A DNA stretch of 64,000 nucleotides from Yamagishiella unicocca (taxonomy: Eukaryota > Chlorophyta > Chlorophyceae > Chlamydomonadales > Volvocaceae), in assembly GCA_003116995.1 (NCBI GenBank), contig BDSL01000018.1, positions 1,178,001 through 1,242,000 of the forward strand, read 5' to 3'. The translations under genes and the position numbers were made by a program. Within the stretch, counting starts at the first letter, position 1, and every line of letters begins with the position of its first letter. Below the pieces are notes generated by a model. It did not search any database. It saw only the letters and a program-made list of their open reading frames with translations, and was not told where the DNA came from. Shown in pieces: positions 37,001 through 57,800 of this stretch.

Positions 37001-37817
37001 GGCTGGGGTCCTGACGGCGGCCTGCAAGATGGCGGCGATCAGCAGCATCGGCTTCATCGTCAACTCACCCCTGTCTGCCGTGCTGCCTAGGCGCAACGGC
37101 GCGGGTGGCGGCGCCGCAGGCGCCAGGCCACGTCCGCACGTTTCGTCAGGCCGCAGCGACGTGGGCAAGGGGGGCGACAAGCCGGCGCGTCACGGGAGGC
37201 TGGCGCGGGCGTCAGCTGGCGGAGACGCAGAGGCGTTGGCGGTAGCCGGTCCGCGGCTCATTCCGCGGCCTGCGCGGCCCCTGCTCGTCGGGGTGAGTGC
37301 GGCCCTGGTGCAGAAGGTGGTGGGCTACCTGCTGGACATCGCGCTGCAGTGCACGCCGCGCGGGGGCCAGGTATGCGTCTCTGCCCGCCAGGACGGCGCG
37401 GGGGTGCAGCTGCAGGTGCTGCACAGCGGCCGGATGGACCTGCACCGCCTGCATGTGCGGTCGCGCTCCATGATGCAGGCGCCCATGGCGGCAGCCGCGG
37501 CGGCAGCGGCTGGATCAACGGCGGCCCGGGAGGGGCTAGTTCGAGGCGGCGGAGGGGGAGGTGCTGCCGTGGCAGTAGCGCAGCGGCCGCCCGGCGGGAC
37601 CTCCTCCTCCTCCGTGGCGACCCTGCCTGCGACTGGTGGCGGCGCACACGCGGGCTCCTGCGTCCTGAGCGTGGAGATGGCTCAGGAGCTGGCGCACCAG
37701 GCGGGGGGGCACCTGACGGTGTCGTACCCGTTCAATATGGTCAATGCGCAAAACGGCAGCTTGGACGTGGGGACCAGTGTGGAGATCTGGTTGCCGGGAC
37801 CGGGGGCGCTTAATTGA
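34062..37817 (+). CDS. CSK: Chloroplast sensor kinase-like protein (GAF + degenerate histidine kinase)
   Basis: Exons read as 34062-34121, 34438-34545, 35166 (or 35144)-35543, 35687-35922 and 36189-37817; upstream transit-peptide exon(s) were not found. A GAF domain spans the first three (CTLQLGMLYQLLARAG, VYARNFTAVGPGQVKLVRIA, REVVALPSSSALVFPLVDCS). The dimerisation helix reads RETQRPLSTLNTFSTMLVPR then GKRLQDLMWQLEDALH, the pattern of the plant and cyanobacterial CSK/Hik2 family, which links plastoquinone redox state to plastid gene expression. The position of the phospho-acceptor His is Arg. In the ATPase-like domain (from about 37290) the N-box Asn is lost (LLDIALQCTPRGG), while the final GTSVEIWLPG box remains. 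A long Ala/Gly/Pro/Ser-rich stretch (36260-37250) separates the two halves. ATP binding and autophosphorylation are therefore doubtful. Confidence 0.75.
34310..34437. repeat. Tandem repeat of CCCGCTATTCAAC-type units in CSK-like intron
   Basis: About eight degenerate units of 14-16 bp (CCCGCTATTCAA and CCCCGCTATCCAA variants) run right up to the acceptor CTATCCAG of the exon starting at 34438. Confidence 0.75.
34634..34719. repeat. Two-copy 43-bp tandem duplication in CSK-like intron
   Basis: GGCGCTATTTGGGTTGGGGT starts at 34634 and again at 34677. The two 43-bp units differ at two positions. Confidence 0.85.
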
Positions 37818-39614
37818 TGGCGTGCCGTAGCTGGTTTGGGGCTAGCCTGGGACGTGATTGGCAGCCACTGGTGGATCTGCCGTTGCCCAGGGATCTAGGT
37901 AAGGTCGAGGTTGAGGTCACGAGTGCGTTGCCCGTAGACTTGACACGTGTGTGTGGAGAGACCTCACTCACAGCAAGCACCTGCATTTTTAGTAGCCGCA
38001 GATGCTTCCGCGTTTCCCGCGTTTTTTCGTCGCCGCACTGTCGAGTTCCCGTCCAAAGCGAAACAACATCCGTAGCGGAGGTCAGCCTGGGAACAGAGGA
38101 ATCCACGCGCACGGAAGGTGTGATGTTGCATGCAGTAGCATGCAGGGTGTGGCTGAATGCATAGGCAGGCGAAGAAGGGGTTGTGGACCGGTGTGTTTTT
38201 GTCGGCACGGTCTGGTGTGTAAGCAGCAGTTCCAACTCCTTTGGGCAACAAAGGCTTGTTGAGTGCAGTGACTGCTGGAGGCGAACATGTGGTGTGTTGG
38301 AGCGTGTACCTTGCTTGTGCACTGTCCGTTTGGACGTTTGTGATTTGGTGTCATGACGACGGCAGGTGGCTGCCGCTGGTGACTTCAAACCTGTTGCGAC
38401 GGGCAAGTGGAGTGACAGTGTGCCAGGAGGCGGCATGGACGTGCATGTCCTTGTACAGTACTGCGGTTGGCGGCTCAGCGACCGCGGCGAAAATGAATGG
38501 ATGTAAGAGTCTGGCGAGCTTGTGTGAAAACGTGTTGTGTGTGTGGCGTTGAGGCCACCAAGTCCTGACCACGCGATAACCGGTTCCCCAGTGAGAGTTT
38601 GGCTGCTGCGCAGGGCGGGCTGGAGGGTGGCGGATGGGAATTGTACACAAATTACGTCTGCCGAGGGTGATGTAATCCATCTGTTGTATAGGTTGCGGAG
38701 GGAAGGAGTATGCATACCTGGAGCGCATGCTCCTGCGCTTCCATATCGTTTGCGATGACGGGGGTAGCATCGGTTAAAGTGCCCCAGGGAGCGTGTTGAA
38801 GAATGCATGGTTCGCTGCGTTCTTCGTGTTGAAACTATCAGCGTAATTTTGTTGCGTGCGGACATTCCGCTACTGTCCGTTGATATGGTGCCCCCACTTC
38901 CAGTCCACGGGAAACCGTTTGGGGCTCACTGTGCATGTAAAGGGTCGAGCGTTGCATCCCTCTGGTCATTGCGAGCTACGTTTCGACATTCTAGCATGCA
39001 GTGTACGTCGCAATTCTTAGGCTGGCTGGGTGGGGCTATGTCGTAAAGCCGTCGCACTTACTGGTGGCGTCAATTGCCGACGCTTCGCTGCCCGATTAGA
39101 GCGTTACTCCAGCGTGCCTTTTCAGTTGCCTAGCGGGGCGTCTTGGCCGTTGAGCCTTCCACGGTGTTGGACCCGCCATACCAGCCCACTCGCCATGATG
39201 ACGCCTCGACTGCCTGCTCAATCAGGACGGCATACGGACTCTCACAAAAAGCAACCATCTGCCACAGGCAAGATAGCTGGCTTGCTCCCCGCATTTGCCT
39301 CGACCTCCCTGAGCACCCGAAGAGAACATCGGAACCCTGTGCTTCGTGGCGTGTGCAAAACATTCACTCGCGATGAGCACACGTGGGCTTTCCCCTGCCC
39401 AGCCGCCCTATTGCCAGAGCCTTCCAGCCCTGTGCTTCTACTTCGCAGCCACAGAGAAACGGGCCAGGAGAGAGAGAGAGAGACCGCGTAAGGAGAGAGA
39501 GAGAGAGAGACCGCGTTACAGGAGAGAGAGAGAGAGAGAGACCGCGCCTTCGGCACAAGCCCATGCAAAACACCTTATATATATGTTCTTTGTACATTTT
39601 GACATGTCTTCGCA
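37818..39614. other. CSK-like 3' UTR and intergenic region
   Basis: No recognisable gene. Several TGTAA motifs (near 38504, 38671 and 38936) could serve as polyadenylation signals for the CSK-like gene. A GA-rich simple-repeat block lies near the right end, just upstream of the tRNA. Confidence 0.45.
39465..39545. repeat. GA microsatellite in three units ending in ACCGCG
   Basis: Three successive blocks of (GA)n, each closed by ACCGCG, followed by CCTTCGGC and a TATATATAT stretch. They lie 70-150 bp upstream of the tRNA-Thr gene. Confidence 0.85.
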
Positions 39615-39688
39615 GCTGGCATAGCTCAGTTGGATAGAGCACCCGTTTAGTAAGCGGGAGGTCTCCAGTTCGAATCTGGATGTCAGCA
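39615..39688 (+). tRNA. tRNA-Thr (anticodon AGU)
   Basis: A complete cloverleaf can be folded by hand: acceptor GCTGGCA/TGTCAGC with one G-T pair, D arm GCTC...GAGC, anticodon stem CCCGT/GCGGG with loop TTAGTAA (anticodon AGT), a 5-base variable region AGGTC, and T arm TCCAG/CTGGA with loop TTCGAAT. Discriminator base is A. CCA is not encoded, as expected for a nuclear gene. Internal A-box (TAGCTCAGTTGG) and B-box (GTTCGAATC) are intact. There is no intron. A tRNA-derived SINE is less likely because pairing is nearly perfect. Confidence 0.93.
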
Positions 39689-41950
39689 AACTCTCTGATT
39701 TGTAATCTGCCGCGGTATGTTGAAGTGTGGCAAGTTTCCTGGCTGCAATAATGTTTTTGTGTTGATCTGCGCTGACCAACTGACAACTGCACCCGGACCT
39801 GCACGTACACATGGGGTGGACGCAGCATTTTTATATGTTACGTGTACAGGACAGATGGGTTTAAGGACTTTGGATCGCCAAGCCTGCCCTATGCACCGCC
39901 ACTAGGCCAATGGCATGAGTCAAGTGGGGCTAGTCGCGGTTTGCTTTGAACCCCCGGGCCACCCGCACGGGTATCCCCCGAACCAGGCCAGGGAATCACT
40001 CGCCGGAGAAGCCCACAGTGAGGTACTCACTCTGCGAAGATTTGCGTCAACTTGACAGGATGGACAGCGACGGAGCATCCCAGCGTTATCGATAGGGATT
40101 TCTTAACTCATGGACTCGGCAAGCCCTCTACGGGTCTCGCAGCGCGTATGGGAAAAAAGGGTGCTATACACGCACAGGATACACGATGACAAGCCCAGCC
40201 GGTGCAGCCGGGACTCACAACCAGGAAGAAGCATCAGAAACTCAGCAATCAGACAGCAATACGGGATGTACAATGGAGACCATCCGTCGACGAGCCAGAA
40301 AACACGAAGTCTCCCAGGGGAGAGAAGCAGGACGATGAAGCTCAGAGTGCCGAGCGAAGAAACACGAGCGCGCCGGTAACAGCACCACGAAGGGAGTACC
40401 GGGTCATAACCAAACCCCGGCCCCTGGTTAATGCTGCCATAAGGGGGAGGTACTCTGCCCATTGTTTTTTGTCGCGAAGAGCTTGAGGTTATTGACGTCC
40501 ATAAGCTTTCCCAGCTCAGCCACAGCCATTAGCTCGAGCTCAGGTGGAGTGGCCGGGACGGTCAGCTTGCTGCGCTGGTCTAGGACAAAGCCCCTTCGGT
40601 AGTTTTCAGGGCCAAACAATCAATGAAGAAACATGCTGACGAAATTGGTGCTGTAGGCATTCGAGAGGCACATCGCGTTGGCGCAAAGTTGGGCCAGGAT
40701 GTATCGGGCGCGTGCGACACTGCGAGGCTGGCGCGTTGTGTTCGTCTGACCACCTTCAAGTGGATTCATCCGGATTTTGGAACAACAGCACTTGCTTGGG
40801 ATGCATGTGGCCACATGCAGGGGAGCCACCAGCGCAACCTCCCCCTGTGCATTGGTGCTTGCTGTTTCCTCTGGGCTCCCGGTTGTGAGGCTCTGGGTGG
40901 TTTGCCTTTCGGAACCGTCGGTTTTCCTTGCTTTCCTTGTCTCTTTCAGTGTCAGGCGATGCGCCCGATGGCTCTACCTTTCAAGGTCTGGAGCCCACTG
41001 TAACAATTACAACAACTTGGCGGCGGACCTGGGTGTGGCCTTTACGGAGGAGCCCAGGGTTCAGGTATACCAACTGGAACCCACTGTAACCGTTACAACC
41101 GACATGATTAGGTGCGCGCGGTATGCTAAAGTAGGTGGCCGACATGATCAGTAAGGTTCGTTGCCCCAAGTGTGGACGGTTTTGCCTTCCAACCAATTGC
41201 ATCTATCTACAAAGTGTGGGAGGCTCCAACCGTCGCCGATTTAGACAACACACGTCTGGAACCCACTGTAACGTGTACCAGTCGCAATAGGAGATATTAC
41301 AGCCGCACACAACAGCGCGGTATGCAGCATATTCCATCCACGCATCTGCGCTGATCTGCGCTGACCAACAGGAGTGCTGTTCCGCTGCACCCCGATCTGC
41401 ACACATGTGCGCTGGTTGGGCACAGTCTTTCATGTGCTACATGTACATTGCGCCGGACTGCAAAAGGACGGCCATAGATTGGGGCCGCATGCCGCGGAGC
41501 ACACGTGGGAGCCCTGTAAGGTGTTCGCCCGTGCGTCTGTGCATTCAGGGTGTATTCCGCTCTGCGTCATGAGTTCATAACTTCCACAGGTAGCGAAGAG
41601 CTTTCGCGGAATTTCCTACTTTGGCGGTGAAAGCCAGGACCCGTGAGGTTTGCTTGATCAGGGCCGGCATGAACCGGGGGTACCGTACGGCGTGGAGGGG
41701 CGGTGCCGTACGGCGCTCGATAGGCTCCGCCGCTGTTCTCCTTCCATCCCAACATCACACTCGGTGTTTGTGCTTTCTTGCCCGTCACAACTCTAGGGGC
41801 ATGGGATTACAGCCCGCACTTCGTAATACCGGTATGCAACCACAACAACTCACCAAAGAATGGACCTTAAGCCACGAAACAGGATTCATGCAGAGCTATT
41901 GAAGACAAAGAACCTGAATAATTTGGCTGTGCGCTGATCCTAGTCGCAGA
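39689..41950. other. Gene-free region between tRNA-Thr and DHX40
   Basis: No ORF with a recognisable domain. A 63-codon minus-strand ORF at 40428-40619 and a 119-codon one at 40103-40462 match nothing I know. Three copies of a GGARCCCACTGTAAC motif occur between 40988 and 41275. The last 100 bp before 41951 should contain the DHX40 promoter and 5' UTR. Confidence 0.45.
40985..41275. repeat. Three dispersed copies of TCTGGARCCCACTGTAAC
   Basis: Copies at about 40987, 41072 and 41255, spaced 88 and 181 bp. Two are followed by an imperfect palindrome (GTAACAATTAC, GTAACCGTTAC). They may be remnants of a small transposon or a decayed satellite. Confidence 0.6.
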
Positions 41951-49938
<7,988 letters not shown>

Positions 49939-51822
49939 GGAAGTGGGGCAGTGAGGAAGTGAGGAAGGGGCAGGGCCAGAGTAGATGGATGCTGGGAGGC
50001 TTGGAGGAGTGGGCACAAGGCATACGGCGCGTAAGTGGGTTGCGGTGACAGGGAATGCTGGTGCACGTAAGAGTGGTTGGTTGGTTGGTTGGTTGGTTGG
50101 TTGGTGGTTGAGTGGGGGCCGTCCGAGCGGCGAAGGGCGCCCGGGTCAGGTATGTTGAGCCTGGATCCGTATCCGTCTGCGCATAGCGCCAGGTTCCGGG
50201 GGCCTGTGCTGCGCGGTGACGTTGGTGACGTTGCTGAGCGATGACCGCCAGAGCGACAGCCTGGCTGACGCAGATGCTGCCACTGTGTTGGGCAGTCGAC
50301 GAAGGCATGGACGCCCCACGCCGTCACGCAACTGCCGTCCCTATGGGGTTCCTATGGGGAGATAAGGTTGGCGAGACTGGGGGGTGAGCCCGGGGAGGTT
50401 TCGTGCTAGTCCCTCATGTGTCCACGCATATTTTGAGTGCATCTAGCGTTACGGTACTACTATATACATTTGAACCTAAGAATGTGTAGCACACCAACAA
50501 CAATGGTGCAGAGGACGGGTAATCTCGTGAGCTGGCAACAGAAGGTGGTGCTTGCGTTATTATTCCGGCGGACGTATATCGCTACGACGAAGCTGCAGGC
50601 GCCACTGACTCGATGACAGTGGCCATAAACGTCTTCTCTACACGCCATCCACGCGGCCGCGTTGGATAGACCAGGTTAGATGCCCCGTCCGAAACAGCTT
50701 CACGGCAATTTACGTCAAGGGATGACGGTACAAAGTGCAGCTAGCGCCCACCTACCCTCCCAACAGTGCCGCCCAGTACCGGCGATTTCATCTTATGCTG
50801 GAATCGAAAATAAAGAGTTCGGTCATGTTGTCGGAGGGGCGGAGACCTCACTTTCCTTTGTTGCGGTCCGCATCCTTTTGAACAAGGTTCCGGCCGTCGG
50901 GTTACATGTCAGTTGGGCTATTCCATGTCTAAATAGGTTTCGAAACGCTTATCGGCCAGTGATAGCCGCGACCTTTTCCTTCGCACCTTAGTCAGGCTGT
51001 TGGGAGAAACCTAACTATCAAGTCAGGAGCGGATGTATATTTAGCGTAACAAAGTTCACGCTTGCTGTAAGAACGCATGATAATCCTACATCGGAGCCTA
51101 ACGGGTTGAGGGTCAACGTGAGAAGCATACGACATCTAATTGCAATAAAACTGGAGTAAATATGCGTTGGGTAAATTAGATCAAAACCTTCCAGCTCAGG
51201 CTTCAAGGTCCGCGTACCGTTGGCGGACCAATCCCGTACTCGGGCGAAACCGAGAAGTAGAGAAGGACCCACGAACATCGCTATACTTCGCCGCTTAGTG
51301 CTTAGAGAGGGCATGGTCGTTCAAAAACATTTATAATGGTCCCTTTCTTCATTGCAGGAATATCTTAGCGATTCAGTTGCCTGCCTACCTCCATCCTTAA
51401 CAACGTCGCCTGCTATAGGAGTTTCAACGAAAATGAGACGCATTCCAACCTGTGTGCCGCTCGCTACTTACCTATGCGTTTTGGTTCTGTTAGGGTAAGA
51501 CGGCTCGCAATGGACGCGGTGAAGGATGGTGCAATGCCTATGCCTATGCCTGTAATGTAATTAAATAAGTACGCCCCCGTTTTGTGCATGCTACGTAGTC
51601 GCTCGGTTGCTGCGACCGAGCTATCGCAGGTGACGACCCCTTGGAAGACGCTGGAAATCAATGACAAGGACAGGTGTGCGGAGGAACGTCTTTGGGGGCG
51701 TGTTCTCTTAACTGTCATGGAGAGCCTGTTGCAAGCTGCCCTCTTCCCCGTGTTCCCCCCTCCCCTTGTCTCGGACCAGCAAAGAAACCGAAGCACGCGA
51801 CGGCCCTGTTGTCCGTGCTTAG
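49939..51822. other. DHX40 3' UTR and intergenic region
   Basis: No recognisable gene. It contains a GGTT tetranucleotide repeat (50076-50106). From about 50400 to 51600 the base composition is clearly more AT-rich than in the genes on either side. The right end should hold the promoter and possibly a first exon of the cellulase gene. Confidence 0.45.
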
Positions 51823-54800
51823 ATGCGATGCCTGATGTTGCAATTTTGCGGCGTCGACACATACACAAGCCAAAGCAATAGCTTCATTACCCTGGAATTT
51901 CCCTTCAGGTCGGGCCCATGGATAAGCTACGAAAGCAGCCTGGTGCTTGGCCTGCACTTCCTGACAGCCCCAGCCAGCATCGCGAGCGCCCTCAGCGCAA
52001 GCAACTACCTCATCCAGAGCGCCCAAGGTACCGTACGCACGTGCTCGTGCGCGTGTGTGCTCGTGCTCGTGCTCGCCCACGTGGCAGCGATCTAGCGATC
52101 TCGCCACCAGGTGGCAGCCGATGGCATCACATGGCCACGTGGTATATGGGTCACGCTGCTTCCGATATGCACAGTCTATTGTGGCGTCGCCTGCATGACC
52201 ACGAGCCAGCACCCGCTACGCGATGCGACCTTTTTACCGGGACCCAATACGCTAGCGCGTTGCCAAGCTGCCACCTGCCCGCCCTCCCGCCTCCGCCCCC
52301 GCCCTTCCCCCCGGGGAAGCGAAAAACACAACGCCGCCGCGCCTCCCCCCCTCCCCGCAGACCCCGCGTACGCCTCCCCCGCCGGCCCCCAGTCCACTTC
52401 CTACCGCTCCCGCGTCATCTTCGCCGCCCTGGGCCCCAGCAGCAACAACCTGCAGCCCCTGCGCCTCGCCTACCACGTCTTCCTGCAGCTGCCCTCGCCG
52501 CTGCTGGACGCGGCCACATACACCGTGTCGGTCTCGGCGGGGCCGTTCGGCGGTGATCAGAGCTTCAGCCTCGTTGTGGATGAGGGCTCGCAGCTCAACA
52601 CCAACATACGTGTCAACCAGGTGGGGGGGGCGGGGGGAATGTGGGGGTGGGGGCAGCGACCCACATGGGGCTGTAGCTCCGTACTCCAATGCCCCAACGC
52701 ATATCGGAAGCATGATACGGTACCGTCACTCGCCGACCCAGATGGGGCTGTAGCTCCGTACTCCAATGCCCTAACGCATACCGGAAGCATGATACGGTAC
52801 CGTCATTCGCCGACCCAGATGGGGCTGTAGCTCCGTACTCCAATGCCCCAACGCATACCGGAAGCATGATACGGTACCGTCATTCGCCGACCCAGATGGG
52901 GCTGTAGCTCCGTACTCCAATGCCCCAACGCATACCGGAAGCATGATACGGTATCGTCATTCGCCGACCCACATGGGTTGGATTACATAGGTTAAGCCGT
53001 GGCCATCCGGCCGGAACCCTCTAGCCCCCATACCAGCGGCAGCTGTTGAATCGCAACCCAAACCTCACCACCACCACTCCACCCCGTGGAGCAGGTGGGC
53101 TTCGTGCTGGCCGACCCGAAGGTCGCATTCGTTGGCGCCTGGCTGGGTTCATCCACGGCAGCCCCGCCGTTCGTACAAGTTGCCATGCAGCTGCCGTACG
53201 GGGATGCCAGCCCCTTCACCGTTCGGGATGCCGCTACGGGCGTCGTCGCTTTCACCGGTGAGAGCGGGGGGGGTCGACAAGCGGGCCGGAGCTCAGTATG
53301 CTTCACGTCGCTCCGGACGTCTTCTCTTGCTGGCGTGCATCATGCACTTCGTGTTCCGGTCAACTGGCAGCCCAGCGGCAGGCGCTGCTGTCCCAGCTCC
53401 ACGGCTGCACACCTCAGCCTCCCCGTCACCACCTCTCCACACCCCCGTTCGCGGCCGCTGTGCTCCCGACCCCTCATCCTCCCTTGCCGACCAACCTTAC
53501 CGACCTTTGATCGCGTACACCACACTGGCCCGTCCCTCCCCCCGGGGGCTATTATCCCTTTACTGAAGTATTACTTTTTTGTTTCTCCAGTCTCCAGCCT
53601 CCGTTTCCGACCACGGTTTTCCCGCTCCACCTCCCTGCCGGGTCGCAGGCACGGCACAGCGTGTGCTGCCCCAGCTCACCACCGAGGGCCCCGAGGGACC
53701 CGAACTGTACACCGGCCAGCGGGTGTGGCGGCTGGACTTCTCCGCGCTGACCACCCCCGGCCGCTACGTGGTGCGGCTGCCGGGGCTGGGGGTGTCGCAC
53801 GCCTTTCGGGTGGCGGCTGATGCGCTGAGACCGGTGCTGGGGACGCTGGCTCGCGGAGTGTACGGCCAGCGATGCGGCACGGCGCTGTCCGCTGAGTACC
53901 TCGGAACCTTCGGCGCCACCCGGCCGGAGGCGTGCCACATGACGGATGCGGAGGTGATGCCGATCGACCCGCCACCGCCGTGGTTCGCGAACAGGTGCGG
54001 GCGCGAGGGCTGGGGGCGGGAGGGGTTTGGATGACGGCGGCCGGCCAAGGGTGGAAGACCCGGCGAGAAGACCCGGTTACACGGGGCATAGGAAGTGGGG
54101 GGCTTCCCCTCCCTCACTTCCGTCCAGACAACGTTACCTCGCTTTTCCTCCAGACTTATGACCTCCTCTCTTCTCGGTTCGCCGGTGTTTCCTCTCTTTC
54201 CTCCCCCACCCTGTGCAGGCTGCCGGTGCCCAACCCCACCCCCAACCAGACCACGCTCCCGCCCGACAGCACCACGGGCTCGTACTTCCTGCCTCAGGCC
54301 CCGGCTGGCACCCGGCTGCTGACTGTGGGGGGGCACCACGACGCGGGCGACTACGGAAAGTACACCGTCAGCAGGTGGGTGGGGCACACGGGCGTGTGTA
54401 TGTGTTTGGGGGGGGAGAGGCGGGGCCCGGAATGTAGGGGTCGATTGCAGGCAGGCGGTACCTCTCCCCCACCGCTTCTCCCCAATTCCTCTCCCCCCTT
54501 TTAACGCTTACCGGTCTTGTAACCGGTCTTTACGCCACCCCCTCTGACGCTCCTCGCTAACGGCCACTGGTGGCCCCGTACGACAGCCAACCCTGTGTTG
54601 GTACCGACATGGCCCCACCCGCGTGCTTGTCCCCTTCCCCCTGCAGCGGCCTGATGGTGGGCTGGCTGATGATCTCCCTGGAGGTGATGGGGGCGGAGCA
54701 GGACGACCTGCCGCTGCCCGAGGCGGGGGACGGCGCACCGGACATCATGCAGGCGAGTGCGTCTGTGTGTGCGGGGGAGGTAGTGGGAAAGAAAGCCGTG

Positions 54801-57800
54801 TACCGAGTGGGAGGGAGGGGAGAAAGGGAAGATGGAAATCAATTTGCAACCCTCTGATTTGGCAAAGAAAAAGGCACATTATAGACGCAGTGTACCACAC
54901 CCTACAGGCGGAAAAACGCGCTTTAGAGTACGTGCCAGGAACTTGCTGTGGCGGCCGGAAGCGGGAGGGCGAGTCCCGCCTCAGCCGGGAGGGAGGGAGG
55001 GCGGGAGGGCGGCTACCTAGGCACTGCGTTAATGAAGTGAGGAGGTGATTCACGAGGGTCGTGAGCGAAGGAGTTCCTAGTAGCGCTCCCTTATGCAGGG
55101 AGTCACCGTGCCAGCTTCCATAAATGACTCGCGATCGGTTGACCTGTGTCGGTTGACCTGTGTCGGTTGACCTGTGTCGGTTGACCTTTGCCGGTTGACC
55201 TGTGTCGGTTGGTCCTAACGCGGACGAGGGGGTCCCCCTGCTGCAGGAGACGGAATGGGAGCTCCGCTTCCTGGAGGGCATGCAGGACACCGATGGCGGC
55301 GTCTTCTGCGTCGTGAAGCCTAACACCACTGCGGGAGGTACGGCGCACAACAGCACACCGCGTCACTCCAGGGGGGAACCCGCCCAACGACCCAACCACC
55401 CACGCAACCAACCAACCAACCTCCCCTCGCAGACTACTATGAGGGCCACCTCCCCTGCGGCACCCCCGGGCAGGACGCCTGCAACCAGGCCGCCGACAAC
55501 CCACGACGAGGGCCGCGCATCGCGTGGCCCAAGGACACGACCTGTACGGCGCAGGTGCGATTTTGAACTGGAAGGACCAGAAGGGCATTTTGAAACCTCT
55601 GAGACCGGTGTGTACGGCAGCCGCTCCCACCACTCGCGACCCCCCTCCACCTCCCCCTTCCCACCCCTGGCCTCCGGATAGCACCGCCCTCCTCACCCTC
55701 CTCACCCTCCTCACACGTCTTCCCGACGCCTCTCCACCCGCTGGGCCCCCTCCCCGCGCCGCTCCCGCCTCTGCCTTGCCTCCGCAGTTCGCCGCCGCCA
55801 TGGCCCGCGCTGCCCGCTCGCCCTGGTTCCGCGCGCTGCGCCCCACCGACGCCGCCCGCTACCTGTCCCGCGCCCGCGCCGCCTGGAACTACCTGGAGAC
55901 TCGTGCGCCCTTCGGCGCGCTGTGCTACCACCACTACGGCTGCATGGGGGTTGTCACCCCCGGGGACGCAGTGCGGCCCGCGTGGGAGCGAGCCTACACC
56001 TGCTACGACCCCAAGGTGGGAGGCGGGGAGGGGATGAGAGGAGACCCGCGGGTCGGCACTGAAGAGAAGTGAGCCGATGGGAGGAGGGGAGGGTTGCAAG
56101 GAAAGAGGGGGGAGCGGGGCAGGGGCAGGGGCAGGGGCTGGGGCTGGGGCTGGGGCTGGGGCAGGGGCAGGCAGAGCTGTGCCATTCGTTTTTTCGCCGA
56201 AGCCAGGGCAGGCTGGCGCGTGGAGGCGGGTAGTGGAGGTTGTATCCGGGTGGATGGGAGGTATCGTTCGCCTGTGTCGGGTGAATGCCGAAGCGGAAAT
56301 AATTAGGACAGCGCGCGTCGTACCTTGTACGGGAGGTTGTCTGACGATGAGTGACGATGGTGGCGATGGCGACGCCCGCCACCTCCCTCCTCCCCACCAA
56401 CACCACCAACACCAACACCACCAACACCACCAACACCACACCGGTCCATCCTCGACTTGCAGGGCGACCAGTCGCACGACGAGCGACTGTGGGCTGCCGT
56501 GGAGCTGTACGGCGCCACCGGCGAAGCGGTGTACCACGATTACTTCGTACAGCGGCACTGCCCGCGCTTCCGGCGATGGGGCTGGCAGGCGCTGCCGTTC
56601 AGCTACGGCCCCGCCACCATCACCTACGCAGAGCTGGCGGTGCGGGCCCGCAGCGGCGCCCCTGGAGCGCTGCCGGTGAGGAGGGCGGGTCCTAACTAGG
56701 CTACAAGGAGCACCAACACCGCCAACAACACCATATCGCCACCATGAGCGTGTCCTGCAGCGGGGTACCGTGTGACGCACCCAGACAAACAGAACCTGGT
56801 GGTCTTTCCTGAGCCCGCCCTGGTCCGGAACGTTCTGGATCTGGATTTGGATCTGAAATTGGACCTGATCCGCAGCGGAACGCGCCGTTGGTTGTCGATG
56901 TGGCCACTCCCCACGATACGGCACCCGGCCCCGGCTCATCACCCAGTCCTCAAAACACACTTCCCCGCTCTCGCCCCCTCCGCCCCCTCCGGCCCCACCC
57001 CGGTCCTCGGACCTAGGTCAACGCCACGGTGGCTCAGCGCTGCCTGGACGAGTTGGCCTCGGTGGCCCGGGGCCACGTGGCAGAGGCCCGCACGAGTGGG
57101 TGCAGCAGGGGTGGGGTGGGGGGGCTGGGATTTAGGGCCTAGCGAGGAAAGCCATGGACATCCACAGGGATTTCTGGGGAGGGGCCATGAGTAATCGGAC
57201 CTCCACACGTTCCGTCCCAACCAACCATCGAGGTGATGCCATCTCTCCCCGTCTTCCCGTCCTCTCTCTCTCCCTCGCCCTCCCCCTCTTTCGGTTGATA
57301 TCTCCCTCTTCCGGCCGATCAACAGATCCGTACGGCCTGGCCCTGGCGACCGACACGTGCCGCACGTGGGGCTACGGCTGGCACTTCCCCGCGGAGCCCG
57401 CCAGCCACCTGATGGTGGCTGCGGCGCTGGCGGCCGCCAACGCCTCCGAGGCCACCGCCTGGCGGAACGTGGCGGCGCAGCAGGTCCACTACATGCTGGG
57501 GGTGAACCCGCAGGTGGGTGGGGGTTCGAGGAAGACCCGTGGATGCCAGAAAAACCGTTTAGATCAGGTGGGGGGGAGGGGGGCGTAAAGAAGGACTCGC
57601 AGGGGGGTGAAGGATAATCCGCGGCCGATAATCCACGGCCGACAAACCAAGGGCGTTGAAGGTGGCGGTCCAGAAGGGACGGGAGGCGAGTAGACGGAGC
57701 GGAGCGGAGGCGCAGGGGGGGGCCGAGAGCTGCGGAGCACGCGGGTATGTGATTTTGTGCCTTTTACGCGATGCCCCGTACGCGCCCGCGTCCCGGTGTC

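Noticed and set aside
37810..38865. 351-codon minus-strand ORF antisense to the CSK-like 3' end
   Set aside because: It has no recognisable domain, is rich in Ser/Thr/Arg/His as random GC-rich frames are, and overlaps the 3' UTR of the plus-strand gene.
39615..39688. tRNA-derived SINE in place of a tRNA gene
   Set aside because: All stems pair, the anticodon loop is normal, and no SINE body or tail follows.
40103..40619. Minus-strand ORFs of 119 and 63 codons upstream of DHX40
   Set aside because: No similarity to any family I know and no splice-linked continuation. Kept only as part of the gene-free region.
52657..52976. Regular direct repeats resembling a CRISPR array
   Set aside because: The 77-bp units are contiguous with no unique spacers. 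This is an intronic minisatellite in a eukaryotic gene.
55437..56960. 507-codon minus-strand ORF
   Set aside because: It runs antisense through verified GH9 exons and their repeat-rich introns. Its composition follows from the low stop-codon frequency on that strand.
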